A stretch of DNA of 64,000 nt from Bolinopsis microptera (taxonomy: Eukaryota; Ctenophora; Tentaculata; Lobata; Bolinopsidae), in NCBI RefSeq assembly GCF_026151205.1, contig NC_087072.1:5132084-5196083 (forward strand), written 5' to 3'. A program made the translations under genes and the position numbers. A model generated the notes under the pieces. The model was not told the DNA's origin, searched no databases, and saw only the letters and a list, made by a program, of their open reading frames with translations. Positions 51,574-64,000 of the stretch are shown piece after piece. Numbering within the stretch: the stretch's first letter is position 1; each line of letters opens with the position of its first letter.

Positions 51574-54500
51574 GTTGTTAGATAATAACCAGAACAGCTA
51601 ATTTACTTTAAAAGTTTTACACATGTTCAAGTTATTACGACAACAAATTGTCTATAGTGTGTCTCAATCCTTACAACGAAAGTGTGCACTAAACCATAAA
51701 CTGGACACGACCCAGAGTTATATAAAGTCGAACTTGCCCTGATCTCCTATAATCCCCTTACGGCTTACATTACCCTTTTAGTTTCACTATAAGCAGTAAG
51801 TTTAATTCTTGGAATTGGGAGCCCCCAATTGTCACAAAGATGCAATTAACCCATACCTATTGTAGTTTGTACAGTCGAGATATTTTATAAGCTATATGGG
51901 TCTAGCCCCTTTCAAGTCTGCTTTATTAATGATTATACCTTTTAAACTTTTATTAAAGGCTTGAGTCCTGGTTTTATGGTTTATTTTTAGTAGGGTTGTA
52001 GACATAATACTTATACCTTTCAAATATGCAATTTCGACGCTGATAATTATAATGCGAATATAATGAATAAACAGTTGGCGTCGATTTTTCTATTAAACGT
52101 CGAAATTTCTAAAGCTTCCATATTAGATTTATTATCTTTAACGTTTATGTTGTGTATCGTGATCCAATCTTTATCTTTTTTTTTCTTGTTTATGATTCTT
52201 TTATTGAGCATGGTTTAAACTTTAATTGGATCAGATGCGTTTAAAATTTCCAATCCAACTTCGATTGCAGTCTTCAGTCTTGTATTCTACAGTCTTATTC
52301 AAAAATTTGTCCATATAATGATTCAAGAGGGTCACGTGAACACATTTTCCGTAAAATCTTTCCCTATTCCTATTCGACTCGTGAATGGTAATAAACAGTG
52401 TATCCGATCGATAAAGCACCGAGCGTCGGCCATTGTGATCCAATTGCCGTTTCTTGTTGAGGCTCATAATGTATAATTATTACACAGTACACACCGTATA
52501 GTGACCAATAATAAACTATAACAATCTTAGAATATGATAATGAAAAACAAAACATCTGCGTGATATTAGCTCTCCCTCGCTCTCTCTTACTTGAGCAGTA
52601 CGGCCGCCTCATTGAATCACCGACCTGAATGTCTTACACGGACCAGCATTATATTCGGAAGGCTACAGCTTTTTACTTTTTCTGGGGATAGGACGTTGCT
52701 CTTTTAGTACTAGTAGCCGAGATTTGGGTATTTTATAGTTAGATTCATTTTTTGATCGATGCTAAAAAATACTGTTGAACTGTACTGACATCCAACATTG
52801 AAGCTTTTTGCTATCGTACATCACACCTTGCTATAAACTGGGTGGATGAATAACAATTTGGCGGTAATTTTGAATTTAACCCTCAGAAGAGAGAGTCAGA
52901 ATTGTTCGCGGCTTCAAAAAATTGTCCACAATTACAGGGATAATGATGAATACTTTATTGGCCTTCGTTTAGTCAAATCATAGTTTTGGCAAGCACGACT
53001 GGCGGTTTATATGAGAATTAGACATAGGTTGCAGAGGCAAATATTGTCATGCACATTCCCTCTAGATTCTAGGAGTATGATATAACTATAGCCATGAACA
53101 ATTCGTACAGCTTCAGGTTATCCTCAAAATTTTGAAAATTAACACCTATGTATTTCATTTTTGGTTTCTATCTGAGTATCTCACTCTGGAACAAGGTCAA
53201 AAGGAAATCGCGGCACGTGCGGAATCGCGATTTTTCCCATTCTATGCGACAAATTTGTTAAGTGAGATTTGGAACAATGAGAACATTGATAAATTGTTAA
53301 ACTTAAGACAATTAATCTATATTATAACTTTATAGCATACCCTTCACCTTGCAAACACAATACGGACAAAAACTCATTATGGTAAAGGAAATATTTCTAC
53401 GAACATAGTGATACTGATAGTGAAAAACTTATACAAAGGTTAAGGATGCCATAATGCTGGCAACATGCCGCAACCTCTAAGTAGCCACCTCTAAGTCGTA
53501 CACACAAACCAACTAGCAAGTTATTATCCTTCAAACCAGTCTACCCCTAATTCATAATTCGACCCCTCGCTTGTTTGACCATCGGCCGCTTCAAATCTTA
53601 TCCCGTTTAAAAACGCTTTCTTTTCTCTATTTATAAATTAATTTTCTTTGAAAACCTTACCCGCTTATCATTGGCCGGATGTTTGTTTGGTTATAACAGA
53701 AACATCTAATTTCCAGATCTAATTTATTGCGCTATACTGTCGTGTAATTTATTTCAAATGAAATCGACTCAGTAAAACTACTTGAATGGCAAAATTGGGT
53801 TAATTTTCACAAACTCCTATAATTTTGCCGGTTAAGATTTTATTTGCATGCCACAAAATTCAAAGCTGTTCAGGGTTTAAGTGAATTTTGGGGTTTCCTC
53901 AGAAATTGAAAACTGGAGGAAATTAGCAGCTATTAAAGTAATAACCATTTTGCAGTGAACAACTAAACTCACATTCAAAAATGTGCCTGCATCTCCCTAT
54001 TAATAATAAAGTTCATTATACATCCAATCCTATGGGTAATGGGGCGAAATTTCTCAGGCGCAAATATGTTATGACGCAGTGAAACTATATCGGACTACGA
54101 TGTATGGGGACTTGCCACCCCATGGCAACATTAAAATATATTGACTCTGTCACATCGTTTCCTGTTGATATACAACTTTTATATAATATTTGACCAAAAT
54201 CCATAATCATGGGTATAGACTATATAGTGGACCGCTGCCAGTGTCTCTCTTTCCCAAACAAAAGGAAATGATATTAATTTGAATAACCGTCCGCAAATGC
54301 AAAATGATACCGAGAATGAAATCGGTCGCTCGCTTTTCCCACTCATATACAATTGTAATAGATTAAGAAGAACTATAACCCGAAGGCAGCTGTACTCGGC
54401 AATAAAGATTCAATAAACATCAGCTTATTGGACACTAAGTCTAACTACCACCCTTTTCCCGAAATACTAGTTATCGACCCTAAGGCTAAAGCAACCCAAA

Positions 54501-54721
54501 GAGATTTTTACAGCATGTGATTGATGTAATTAATCGAAACTTATTAAAATTCGTAAGCCGTGAATGAATGATCACTTGCTGAGAGGCGATTTTGCACTTA
54601 TGATGTCATTTTGTAGGCTGAATTCAAGTGTGTTAAACGGCATCAAAATCGGCAAACTTTAAAACTCGTCGTCCCTAATGGGTTAATTTAAAGCAAATAT
54701 CCACATTTATATAAAATTTGA

Positions 54722-54778
54722 TGCAGATATGATATTTGATAATATACCAAATATATATTATCAAATAGCATATCTGCA
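54722..54778. repeat. foldback hairpin (57 bp)
   Basis: TGCAGATATGATATTTGATA at the left is complementary to TATCAAATAGCATATCTGCA at the right, with a short AT spacer and one offset base. Confidence 0.85.
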
Positions 54779-54862
54779 CTTAATTTAACCGCAATTCATT
54801 GCTCTGATCTCTATGATGAATGACCACGAACCACACTAATTGCAGTAATTATCTGATTTAAT

Positions 54863-54920
54863 ACAGTCAAACCTCTATACCGGATTTTTTCTAGAGGTCC
54901 GGTATATAGAGGTTTCTCGT
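54863..54920. mobile_element. pogo/Tigger-like terminal fragment
   Basis: TACAGTCAAACCTCTATACC resembles the terminal repeat of pogo-group mariner elements (CAGT-AACCTCTATA). CCTCTATACCGGA is mirrored 30 bp later by TCCGGTATATAGAGG. No opposite end or transposase was found. Confidence 0.5.
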
Positions 54921-57329
54921 AGTTAATTAGAGTGATTAAACTTGGGGCACATAATTTGCCGTCCAGATAAGGGACCTCACATCACATTATCATTCTGGTT
55001 TGTGTACTATACTACTCTCACTAAGATCTACAACATTATGACATTATATTTATAAGAAATAGCACCTGTGTGTTAGCTAATGTTACCACAATCCCGCTCA
55101 TTATAAAGTTATAATGTGGTTCTCATATAATAATGATATGAGAACACAGCACCTGCTGTGATCGCTGATAACACTATTTTGCTACACTTTCCTGGATATA
55201 AGTACAATTCACTATTCAGAAATTCCCCCATTATCAAATATCCGGACATTTTGACCTGGTCATTATCGTAACGGCAACGAAACAATTACCTCAGATGGCC
55301 ATTAAACCGACGGTTAAGAGGCTAATTTTGACCATTTCCACACGGCCGCTTGACGGTCGGAGGTTTTTATCCCTTTCCCGGACCAGTTTTAGGTTATAAT
55401 GGTTGATTAATTGAAAGTAATCTCCGGTCCAATTTCACAGCTGGACCATTCCAGTTGCGCGTTGTTAAAGACCATGGTTCCAGCACTAACTAATTTTACA
55501 ATTACATGTTCGTTAGTACATGTCCACCGTACACCATTGGTCTACGGTCAACAAGCCACCATTCGTAGTTTAGTTTTTAGACAAATGCTTCTAAACTAGA
55601 CCGTAGAACTAGATTTGATATTTAAATTATTAAATAAACGCTCTCGGATTGGACTCGTCTAAGATTGGAAGACTATAGCACTGTGCCTTTCGCTGCTGTA
55701 TCATAGGACCTCACGACTTTCATTGCAGGATATTTATAAGACGTCGCGTCTTTCGCTGGCAATTTTAGAATACTCGACATCTTTTACTGTTGTATAAGAT
55801 GAAATGCCGTTGCATTTGATTCCTGTATAATAGTCACACATTTTGATCGATATCAAAACATTACTTTAAACATATCATATTATGAACGAGTTCGATCTTT
55901 CACTCCTTGAACAAACTCAAAGCTTTGTCATCTATTCTCAAAGCTTGAGCAATGAATTCGACTGCAGCCGTCCTAGAAATAAGTATTATTATACATATAA
56001 TATGTAGCAGCTCTCTTACAGCTGATACATTGAAAATGGAATATAATAGTACAGTCCCGTCAGATGAATATCGACTACAAGTGCAGTAAACCTTTTCCAT
56101 CTCTCATTAGTCCCTCAAAGTTCACTAGTAGTGTGTAATAATTGTGTGGACCGACTATGGAGGATTAACAGGTCCATGCTGTAGCTACTAGCTAGCCTCA
56201 TAAAAAAGGTGCACCATTTGGTCATGAATGTATAAATTTTTAGAACACTCGAGCGGATAATTACTGGGGGGATGATGACTGTGCGGGCCGTTGTTCTAGT
56301 AGCTGGTCACGTGCCTGAATGACAGAGGTCACGTGACAGTGTGGTTACAGGTGTCCCACACCCGCAGAGTCCACTAGCTAGGTTAGCTAACTGACGGCCT
56401 GGGTAATCGATAACAGCGGCCTTGGAGCAACTTCAATTAAATGTTTTGTCGCCACTCACTCACTCTCGCTCTCTCCTTCTCTCGCATTGACTCCAGGCTT
56501 GTGGCTCCATGTGGGTTCTGCTTACACCTGCAGTTTTAATTACCACGTAGTTATGTAATTACTGTGGAATAGTACGCTTTAATTTCGGTTATTTCGTTGA
56601 CTAACTTTTTTTACCATTTTCGACTGAATCAATGAGCCGCATCGTAAATACTAGTCTGGTAATTTATGCACAAAATGAGATATGCACCGGAAAAATCGCC
56701 TTTTTGGTCACGCCCATTTGTGTTATATTCCTATACTATACAGTTATCTCATCTTCTGAAAATCTGAGATACTTTTGAATAAACTCAAACTAAACGCAAT
56801 GGCCAAAAGGGTGATTTTCCCATTCTAAAATTTGTGGATCAAAACTTATTTTGGTTCTTTAAACCTTGGAGAGGCCCCAAAAAATGTTTTAAAACTTTAC
56901 TATAAAATGCAGGTCAGTGTGCAATGTGCATAAATTGCCAAACTATACAGTATTATATCTACAGTGTAGCTAGTGACTCTTTACAGTTGCAGTTTGTTAT
57001 CATAATCTATTCATCAGTTTTACCATCAGAAACAGCTTTATTTTCCAGTTTTATTGTTATGAGTGTTTTGCTCTTCTGGCTAGTTTTCCTTTTTTTAGAG
57101 CTTCTTATTGTATTGATTCCATTATAATCTCGTAGTTGTGAAGAGGACTGTGATGTTTTGCACAAAGCCTTCCAATTAGTTTCAATTGACGGTCCGAATT
57201 TTTAGAGTATCTCAGAAACAAATGATTAATATAATGTTACAGTGCTAGCAATCTGCTATAGCAATTTACTGCATCGAAAAGTAATAGTTATCCAATACTA
57301 ACATTCTATTATCAGTATACCCCTCCAAA

Positions 57330-58716
57330 ATGGCCGATAAGTCTGCAGCAATGGAAGCATTTAAAAAGTTTGACATCGACAACAACGGTCTGATATCTTA
57401 CGACGAACTGGAAGCAGTCTTTTCGGAGATTGGTGGCTTTGCCTCAAAGGAAGATCTCAGGAAAATCATCAAAAGTGTGAGTACTCAACCTCAATTTGCA
57501 TTGTCTGTGTAACGTTTCAAGTGTACGTGGGTTTTGCTGCTCGTCCTTCTCTTTTATGTAAGATATAATTATTCTCGTCAAAAGAATTTCTAGAAGTTTG
57601 GACAAATTGTTTTTCATGTAAGATAGTTGAACTAATTACCTATATATGGTCCATTTGACCATATATAGACTAACTTGGTCTAAAAGTAAAACAAAGACAT
57701 ATTTCGAACACACACAATCTTAAAATTATATGCAAACGATGTACATTCATTGTCTCAATCTATATTTCACATACTCATAGACAGTAACTGCGTAATATGT
57801 TCTCCAGAGCAATGAGCTACCTTGGTCGTCAATGTACACCTGTACTGTTTGTAAATTATTATGCGATGAACTTTGCGAGTCAAATTAATTTGTCTTCTAT
57901 CACTGAATGTTGTATTGTCTGATCACGAAGCAGATCATTCCGCTGTCACGTGCATCAGTTTAAAACATACTGACTCTAAAAGTAACTGTTTTCGCAGGTG
58001 GACGAGGATAACGACGGCAGTATCAATTTCCAAGAGTTTCTGGCCCTGAGCATGAAATTGCAGTCCGAATCGACAGCTGAGAGCCTACAGCAACTATTCT
58101 CGACTATGGACAGTGATGGAGACAGGTTTTTGACAAGGGCTGAGCTCAGTCAGGGCATGACAAAGTTCCTCGGTTAGTTATTGATTATTGGTTGGACAAC
58201 TGTTTATTTAGGGTCACAAAGAATATGTTGCACGTTCTCGAACTTCTAGCTGCTGAATAGTTGAACAAATGAGTACACATTGTCTTAGCGAGAAGGAATA
58301 ATTCGTAAGAGAACTACTAAATTATTCAATATTATTTAAAGATCACTTGACCAACTGTTAGAAGTTTAGTTCTATTGTTTAAGTCAATCGCCTAGCTTTT
58401 TTTCTTTCTTAATATCAAGTTCACACGTTAATTTTGATTTAGTTACTTTGATAGTGTTTCTTTAGTTAGGTCACCCAAAATTTCAGATATTTTCTTCCCC
58501 AAAACTTCGAATCAACTAATTTAATTAACAAATCATCAAATACCTCATGACTTGATAATACGATAATATGATATCTCCGCAGGTAAGGCTCCCACAGCAT
58601 CACAGCTGGACAAAGCCCTGAAAGACCTGGACACTAACAAGGACGGTAAAGTAAGCTACAAGGAGTTCGCCGACAGTATCCTCTGCAAGCTCCACGCAAT
58701 TGTACTGGAAAAGTAA
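57330..58716 (+). CDS. calmodulin-like four-EF-hand protein, paralogue 1
   Basis: Three exons with GT-AG junctions: 57330-57476, 57998-58172 and 58583-58716 (stop TAA), giving 151 residues, the calmodulin size class. Four 12-residue EF loops are visible: DIDNNGLISYDE, DEDNDGSINFQE, DSDGDRFLTRAE and DTNKDGKVSYKE. Loops 1, 2 and 4 have the Asp/Asn ligands, central Gly and terminal Glu needed for calcium. Loop 3 has Arg in place of the central Gly, so it may bind weakly. The start MADKSAAMEAFKKFDID resembles the calmodulin/troponin C N-terminal helix. Likely a cytosolic calcium sensor; partner unknown. A tandem paralogue starts 3.2 kb downstream in the same orientation with the same intron positions. 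Confidence 0.92.
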
Positions 58717-59811
58717 CTGAGTTAGCTTCTTTCCAGGCCATAGCTCTTAGAGACAAGAACTTGTTGCTGAGATAAGACCACTGTTGCACTAGATTGGAAA
58801 ATTGCATAACAAAAAATATAAACATTACAAAACCATCGTTCATTTTTGGGCGTTATTGGTAAGTAACGCGGTTAATTATGTTTAAAACTTGTTGCAAGCT
58901 ATATTCACGTTATACACTATTAACGGGATTTCACTACATAGTTTAGCAGATTTGCTCGATCTTATACACAATTGACCCAATCCTGTGCAACATTGATAAA
59001 GTCTTGGCAACATTTCGGTCTCAGTTGTTTCAGTTATGGAAGATTTGATGTTTTTTGGGACAAATAGAACCCTGCTGTTGTTATACTTATATTAATAAAT
59101 TATGCTAATTTTACGTATGATCAATATTTCATGGTTGTTTATCTTTTCTGTTCCGTTATAAATATATAGTATTTCCTTTTTCTGGTCAGACTAGCGTTGT
59201 TTCGAACGAGCATTTTCTTGGTTCGGATAGAGATTTTACCACTAATTGTGACATTACAATTTTCGAGGATCGTATAAAGATATCAGTTCTTGTAGCTTTA
59301 TGATTTTTACGACTTCCATTTTCAGACTCCGTTTTTTCGTAGAGAGCACAGGGTATAGATATTGTATAATGACTTTTGTCGAAAAAGCTATTTGTCAGAG
59401 AATAGTTTAATTTTAGATTAGGTCAGGAAAAAGCGGTTTTGAAAAATAACTTTCTACTCATATAGCACTTGATTAGCTAATAAGCTGATAGATATATTTT
59501 ATAATCAGTTTGACTATCGTATGACATTAGAAACGATACAGTTTCATTTTGATTAAGTGAACATAAGATTATGAGAAGCAATTTTTGTTGAGATTTAGCG
59601 AGTAATACTAATATTAGTCATATGTGGAATTCGAATAAATATGATATCTGGTAGTGGTATTTAAAGATTTAATCTTAAACAAAAAAGTTTCACGAAGTTT
59701 TTGTTTTTTTTAATTCTTTCATCCCCTGATAATTCAGCATTTTCTGTCCGAACACCTCCAATTTTAGTTATACGATGTGGCTGCAGAATAAACATTTCAT
59801 CACTGTCTAAC

Positions 59812-60025
59812 AAGGCGAGAAGGTGGCCTAGTGGTTAGATACTTAGAGCTTCCGCCTTCTACGCAGAAGTTCCAGGGTTCGAAACCTAGTGTCACCTAGT
59901 CTAGGCCAGGGAGTAGCTAAGGATCCATTGGATCTATGCTGAATGATGGGACACTTGATTGAGGCTTAATTGAGGAAGGGTACCTGCTAAAAGATCAAGA
60001 ATCTCACTAAGATACCCCTTCAGTA
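59812..60025 (+). mobile_element. tRNA-derived SINE (second family)
   Basis: Box-A-like TGGCCTAGTGGTTAG at 59824 and a perfect box B GGTTCGAAACC at 59876-59886 give a tRNA-like head, followed by an unrelated body. The tRNA stems are not well paired. The body differs from that of the SINE at 42116. Confidence 0.7.
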
Positions 60026-60296
60026 AATCAACATTGTAGTGTACTGTAAACTGTAAAGACTAAAGATAGTACTATTAACTATTAATATTAACAAAGCTTA
60101 CTTGTTGAAAATCATGATACTAATGACCTTACGTTCAATAACTCAATAGTCAATTATTTATCAGCGAGAAAGCCCTTAGACTGTTATAGTTGAGTACTAC
60201 TACTTGGGTATTTTATGTTATTGACAAGCTTCAAAAGACTGTCGACAGCCGACAAGGCAAGCTTACTGCCGTTTCCAAAATTTAATTTATTCGATG

Positions 60297-60383
60297 TAAA
60301 ACTTGCTGGGCGGCGCTCAGCCTGTCATTACGCTGAATATTTATGTTTATGAAGTACATCATAGCTTGGGGTCCCCAGGTAAT
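60297..60383 (+). repeat. dispersed repeat H, copy 2
   Basis: Same block as at 47097-47185 (GGCGCTCAGCCTGTCATT, TTATGTTTATGAA, GGGGTCCCCAGGTAA). Confidence 0.7.
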
Positions 60384-60929
60384 GTAAATTGTAAAACCAC
60401 ATTCTAAGCTTTGGAAAACAGGAAGACATACTGCAACCCAGGAATCAACTACAAGGCTACCATCACCAAATAATTGGTTTGGTATCGACGTTACATAATT
60501 TTTATTTCCGACTTTCAAGCTGACTAAATCTAAACCAACCAGGGAATAAATTTAATGGTACCTTGGATATAATATTAGTACAGTGAACATATCACTCCAT
60601 TTGTAACATTCCAGTACATTGTGCACAGATTTTGGATGATTTTTATCTTTGAAAGTACGTAGGACACGCAAGGGTCGATATCTGGTATTGATCAAAATTA
60701 ATAAAATATTCGAGTATAATTGTTACTGTATAGTTTTGCAGAACTCTAAGTCTAAATGACCCTGGCCATTAGGAAAGTTCGCAAGAGATGGACCACGTTT
60801 TTCCCAATTTAGCTTTAGAAGATTGTCACAGGAAGAACTTTTAAGATGGGCATATGATATTTCACATGTCTATAGTTCAAGTTCAACTAATTGAGTTTCG
60901 ATTAATAAAATTTTTGAAGCATTTACTTT

Positions 60930-61410
60930 TAGTCGAAGGCAAATTGAGGCTAACGAGTTTTACTTTTTTCTTCTAATTACAGATTCCAAGCATGCAATAA
61001 AAGTTTAAACGTGTTTAATCGATTCATCAGATCTCACTCTTTCAGAACCCGAAGAGAAGAGGGACATTTTTTTCGCTAATTGAGGTAAAAATGAGGCTAA
61101 CAAGTCATATCTTATTTTTAAATTACATTTGAATAATAACGTCTATCAAAGTATTCTCTGACCTAAAATACATAAGATGGATGCTCTAGGTCGAAGGCCG
61201 GCCCAGCCGACCCCTTTTTTCCTTTTAATGGAGGGTAAAGTGAGGCTAACAGATCATTTCTAATTTTTGAATTATTTTTGAACCAATAACGTCCTTTAAA
61301 CTATCTTTTGCCCTGGTATAATTACATTATATGGATACTTTAGGTCAATGGTAGACTCCACCTACCCTTTCAGTCATTTGATGGAGGGTAAAATAAGGCT
61401 AACTATCAAG
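60930..61410. repeat. degenerate ~150-bp tandem repeat
   Basis: The landmark GAGGGTAAAATGAGGCTAAC and its variants recur at about 60938, 61085, 61230 and 61385 (147-155 bp apart). Shared internal blocks include TAATAACGTC and GATGCTCTAGGTCGA / GATACTTTAGGTCAA. Confidence 0.75.
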
Positions 61411-61475
61411 GTTTTGTTCATTACTTGTTCTACTGCGTCTTCGGACTAGCCCTTCAATTTGTATATTTTGTATCG

Positions 61476-61676
61476 TTATCCTTTAGGTCTCAAACGAACT
61501 TTGAAAGTTCTGTACTTAAACGATACTTGGGGTTTAAAACTTTGGCAATGATTGTAGCATCGTTCCTTAAAATTGCTGTCGGTTAGTCCTATATATGAGA
61601 ATTCCTTGCCCGATTTAGTTCTAACGACTGCCTGGTAAACTGCCGATCTTACTAATATACTATAAGCAGTGTACAT
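61476..61676 (-). pseudogene. orphan GIY-YIG endonuclease fragment (Penelope-like)
   Basis: A minus-strand frame encodes VYQAVVRTKSGKEFSYIGLT followed by DSNFKERCYNHCQSF, which fits the GIY-YIG core of Penelope-like endonucleases (YIGLTxxxFxxRxxxH). The rest of the domain and any RT are missing. It is the catalytic half that the element at 10954-13548 lacks, from a different copy. Confidence 0.65.
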
Positions 61677-61843
61677 TCAGGATCGCTCCAGCTGCCCCTG
61701 AATTTGTAGTTAAAAGTGAATTGTAAGTTCTTTATTATAGAGATTATCATATTGCAATAGGCATTTCAGAAACATCATTAACAAGCAACTCATAGATATT
61801 TATAATATGATTAAATAATTTGATGAAGGAGTATCTGAAAGTA

Positions 61844-61916
61844 ATAATTTAAATTTCTCAATAGTACAATACTAACATACCAGCTGATATGTTAGTATTG
61901 AGAAATTTAAATATTA
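61844..61916. repeat. palindrome 22 bp upstream of EF-hand paralogue 2
   Basis: TTTAAATTTCTCAATA plus CTAACATA (left) is complementary to TATGTTAGTATTGAGAAATT (right), with an extra 8 bases (GTACAATA) in the left arm. Paralogue 1 has a single AATACTAACAT at the corresponding place, so the foldback is specific to paralogue 2. Confidence 0.85.
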
Positions 61917-61938
61917 TATACTAGTATACCCATTCAAA

Positions 61939-64000
61939 ATGGCCGCCGATAAGTCTGCAGCAATGGATACATTTAAAAGGTTTGATATTGACAAAAACGG
62001 TTTGATATCTTACGACGAACTGGAAGCGCTCTTTTCGGAGATTGGTGGCTTTGCCTCAAAGGAAGACCTCAGGAAAATCATCGAAAGTGTGAGTTCTCAA
62101 CCTCAGTTTGCGTTGTCAGTGTAAAGTTTCAAGTGTACGTGGGTTTTGCTACTCGTCTTTCCTTTTTCTCGTTAAAAAATTTCTAGACGTTTGGACATTG
62201 TTTTTAGCTCATGTATAAATCATGGTAATGTAGTTGAACTAATTATATGGTTCATTTGACTGTATATAGTCATAGACTAACTTAGTCTAAAAGTACAACG
62301 AATGCATATTTCGAGCGCACATAATGTTTAAATTGTATGAAACATTTATACAATAAACAATATACATTCATTGTCTCAAACTAGATTTCATGTAGACAGC
62401 AACTGTATATTATTTTTCCAGTAATGATCTACCTACCTTAGTCATCAATGGATACCTGTTTGTGAATGAAGAACTTTATGAGCCAAATTAATTTGTCTTC
62501 AATCACTAAATGTTGTATTATCTGATCACGATTCAAAGATATCATTCCGCTGCCACGCGCATCTGCAATTTAAAATATCCTGACTCTAAAAGTTACCCGA
62601 ACCTTTTTCGCAGGTGGACGAGGATAACGACGGTTGCATCAATTTCCAAGAGTTCCTGGCCCTGAGCATGAAATTGCAGTCCGAACAAACAGAGCAGAGT
62701 CTCCAGAAACTATTCTCGACTATTGACAGTGATGGAGACAGGTTTTTGACAAGGGATGAACTTTGTCAGGGCATGACCAAGTTCCTCGGTTAGTTATTGT
62801 TGAATGGTTGGGCAATTGTTAATTTATAGTCAGTTTAGTCACAAAGAATCAGGGCCGTAATTCCCCCAAGATTTTTGACCAACAAATTAAATTTTCTTAG
62901 TTAAGTAGTTCACCAAAAATAGTAAACTATAGTTAAGATCGTTGGAAAAAACTGCACAGATCAGTGATGTCTGGTTTTATAAATTGTGGTTACCTTATCG
63001 GACACAATTGTCCCGGACATGTTTTTCAAGCGTAGTCTTCAGCGTGAAAGTAATGTCCGTGATAATTATGACCGATAAGGTATGTGATACAAGTTACATA
63101 ACATAGTAATATATCAACACTAATTACAGTACTCACAATAAATAGTGATCGATTTATTCGATATGCTTTATTTGTTCTAAGAGATGGTCCCACGACGAAA
63201 TACAGTGTAAGCATAAAGATACTTAATCAACGGTGTCCGATAATTCCACGTGTATTACCATCTAAAAGTGCTTTATACACAAGTGCAAGTTGATTTCTAA
63301 TTACTGAAAAAGGAAAAACTCATAATTTTAACTCAAAAAGTCAAACATTTTCTGGGAGCTTCGCCCCCTGGACCACTGAACGCGAACGGGGCTCCGCCCC
63401 AAACCTCCCGGCTTTTGATTTCTATTTGCTAAAAATTCATAATTTTAAATCGAAAAGTCAAACATTTTCTGCCCCAACCCCAGCTGGGGACTGCGACCTC
63501 AAACCCCTGCCACCGCTCTAGTTGGCAAACCGGAGCCGGCCTCGCTTCGCTCGGACATGATCCCCAAGTTCGAAAACAGAATTACAGCCCTGCAAAGAAT
63601 ATGTTGCACGTTCTATAAGTATAACAGTATAACTTCAAGGTACTGATTAGTTGAACATGTTCTTTTAACGCGAAAGAACAATTCGGATTCATAAGAGAAC
63701 TACTAAAATTATTCGGTAAACTTCACTTGAAGTTGACCAATTCTTAAGAGGTTAAGTTTTTGTTAAAAGTTTATTGTCTAGGTCGATTGCCTAGTTTTTT
63801 TGTTTCTTAATATCAAGTTCACGCGTTAATTTTGATTTAATCACTGTGATAGTGTACTGTTTCTTAAGTTAGGTCACCCAAAATTTCAGATATTTTCTTT
63901 CCTGAAACTTTGAACCATAACTAATTTATTCAATGAATCATCAAATAACTCAAGCACATAAATTGAAATAATAATATGATATCTCCGTAGGTAAGGCTCC
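61939..64000 (+). CDS. calmodulin-like EF-hand protein, paralogue 2 (3' end outside window)
   Basis: Exon 1 61939-62088, exon 2 62614-62788; exon 3 starts at 63991 and is cut by the window end. Same splice phases and near-identical flanking sequence as paralogue 1, with one extra Ala codon (MAADKSAAMDTFKRF). EF loops seen: DIDKNGLISYDE, DEDNDGCINFQE and DSDGDRFLTRDE (same Arg at the central position of loop 3). Both exons are intact. Intron 2 is about 1.2 kb, versus 0.4 kb in paralogue 1, mainly because of the hAT element at 62850-63592. Confidence 0.9.
62850..63592. mobile_element. hAT-type element in intron 2 of EF-hand paralogue 2
   Basis: 743 bp with ends CAGGGCCGTAATTC and GAATTACAGCCCTG (one mismatch when inverted) and 8-bp duplication CAAAGAAT (62842-62849 and 63593-63600). 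Paralogue 1 keeps the empty site (CACAAAGAATATGTTGCACG at about 58214). The interior holds a foldback bounded by TACCTTATCGG and CCGATAAGGTA (about 62992-63080) and GTGTCCGATAA at about 63233, possibly a nested element. No transposase coding was seen. Confidence 0.93.

Larger units (their letters stand above)
51600..57329. other. large intergenic stretch, no gene recognised
   Basis: AT-rich. The recognised items are the foldback at 54722-54778 and the pogo-like end at 54863-54920. Short open frames (for example 52231-52467, 53132-53335, 55411-55599) carry no family motif. Confidence 0.45.
58717..61843. other. spacer between EF-hand paralogues, mostly repeats
   Basis: Holds the SINE at 59812-60025, repeat H copy 2, the degenerate tandem repeat at 60930-61410 and an endonuclease fragment at 61476-61676. 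No intact gene. Confidence 0.6.

Overview
The window is eukaryotic, AT-rich animal DNA: genes split by GT-AG introns, long intergenic stretches and dense transposable elements. The genes recognised are metazoan types (an RBM45-like RNA-binding protein, an alpha-arrestin-like protein, an LDLa/7TM receptor, a C2H2 zinc-finger protein, a UDP-glycosyltransferase and calmodulin-like EF-hand proteins). Penelope-like, LINE, SINE and many hAT-type sequences suggest a marine invertebrate, possibly a cnidarian. That placement is inference from gene and repeat content, and the species cannot be named.

Layout. 1-1194 (-): 5' part of an RBM45-like gene. 2537-7519: five and a half near-identical ~730-bp tandem monomers, split by a 950-bp hAT relic with a perfect TIR and 8-bp TSD. 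8552-10589: a three-part transposon nest, in which a hAT-type MITE contains a second MITE and a VNTR-bearing retroposon. 10954-13548 (-): a Penelope-like element with a permuted (N-terminal) endonuclease remnant, ending 68 bp before the start codon of an arrestin-like gene. 13617-32192 (+): that gene, rebuilt here as eight in-phase exons (325 aa) over 18.6 kb. Its introns hold a decayed LDLa/7TM receptor gene (14279-16530, -), a two-exon secreted protein with fascin-like and aerolysin-like regions (28199-29615, -), two hAT-type elements with GC-rich subterminal arrays, another MITE, LINE fragments and a long CT microsatellite.

32193-47000: a dispersed repeat family, a nine-finger C2H2 gene (33750-34961), a second, larger copy of the VNTR retroposon (35028-37096), a single-exon UDP-glycosyltransferase (39030-40592, -), a tRNA-derived SINE, and a LINE whose reading frame is split by a 786-bp insertion. 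47000-57300 is mostly gene-free, with small repeats. 57330-64000: two tandem paralogues of a four-EF-hand protein; the second runs off the window and carries a hAT element in intron 2 that the first lacks.

The genes form no pathway. The most distinctive material is the mobile DNA. Insertion boundaries can be read directly because interrupted and uninterrupted copies are both present. The best candidate for something undescribed is the VNTR retroposon family (two copies, A-rich tails, 13-14-bp TSDs, expandable internal minisatellite), which recalls primate SVA in layout. Next are the hAT elements built around CCGGGA/CCCGGC arrays and the arrestin gene hosting two antisense genes.
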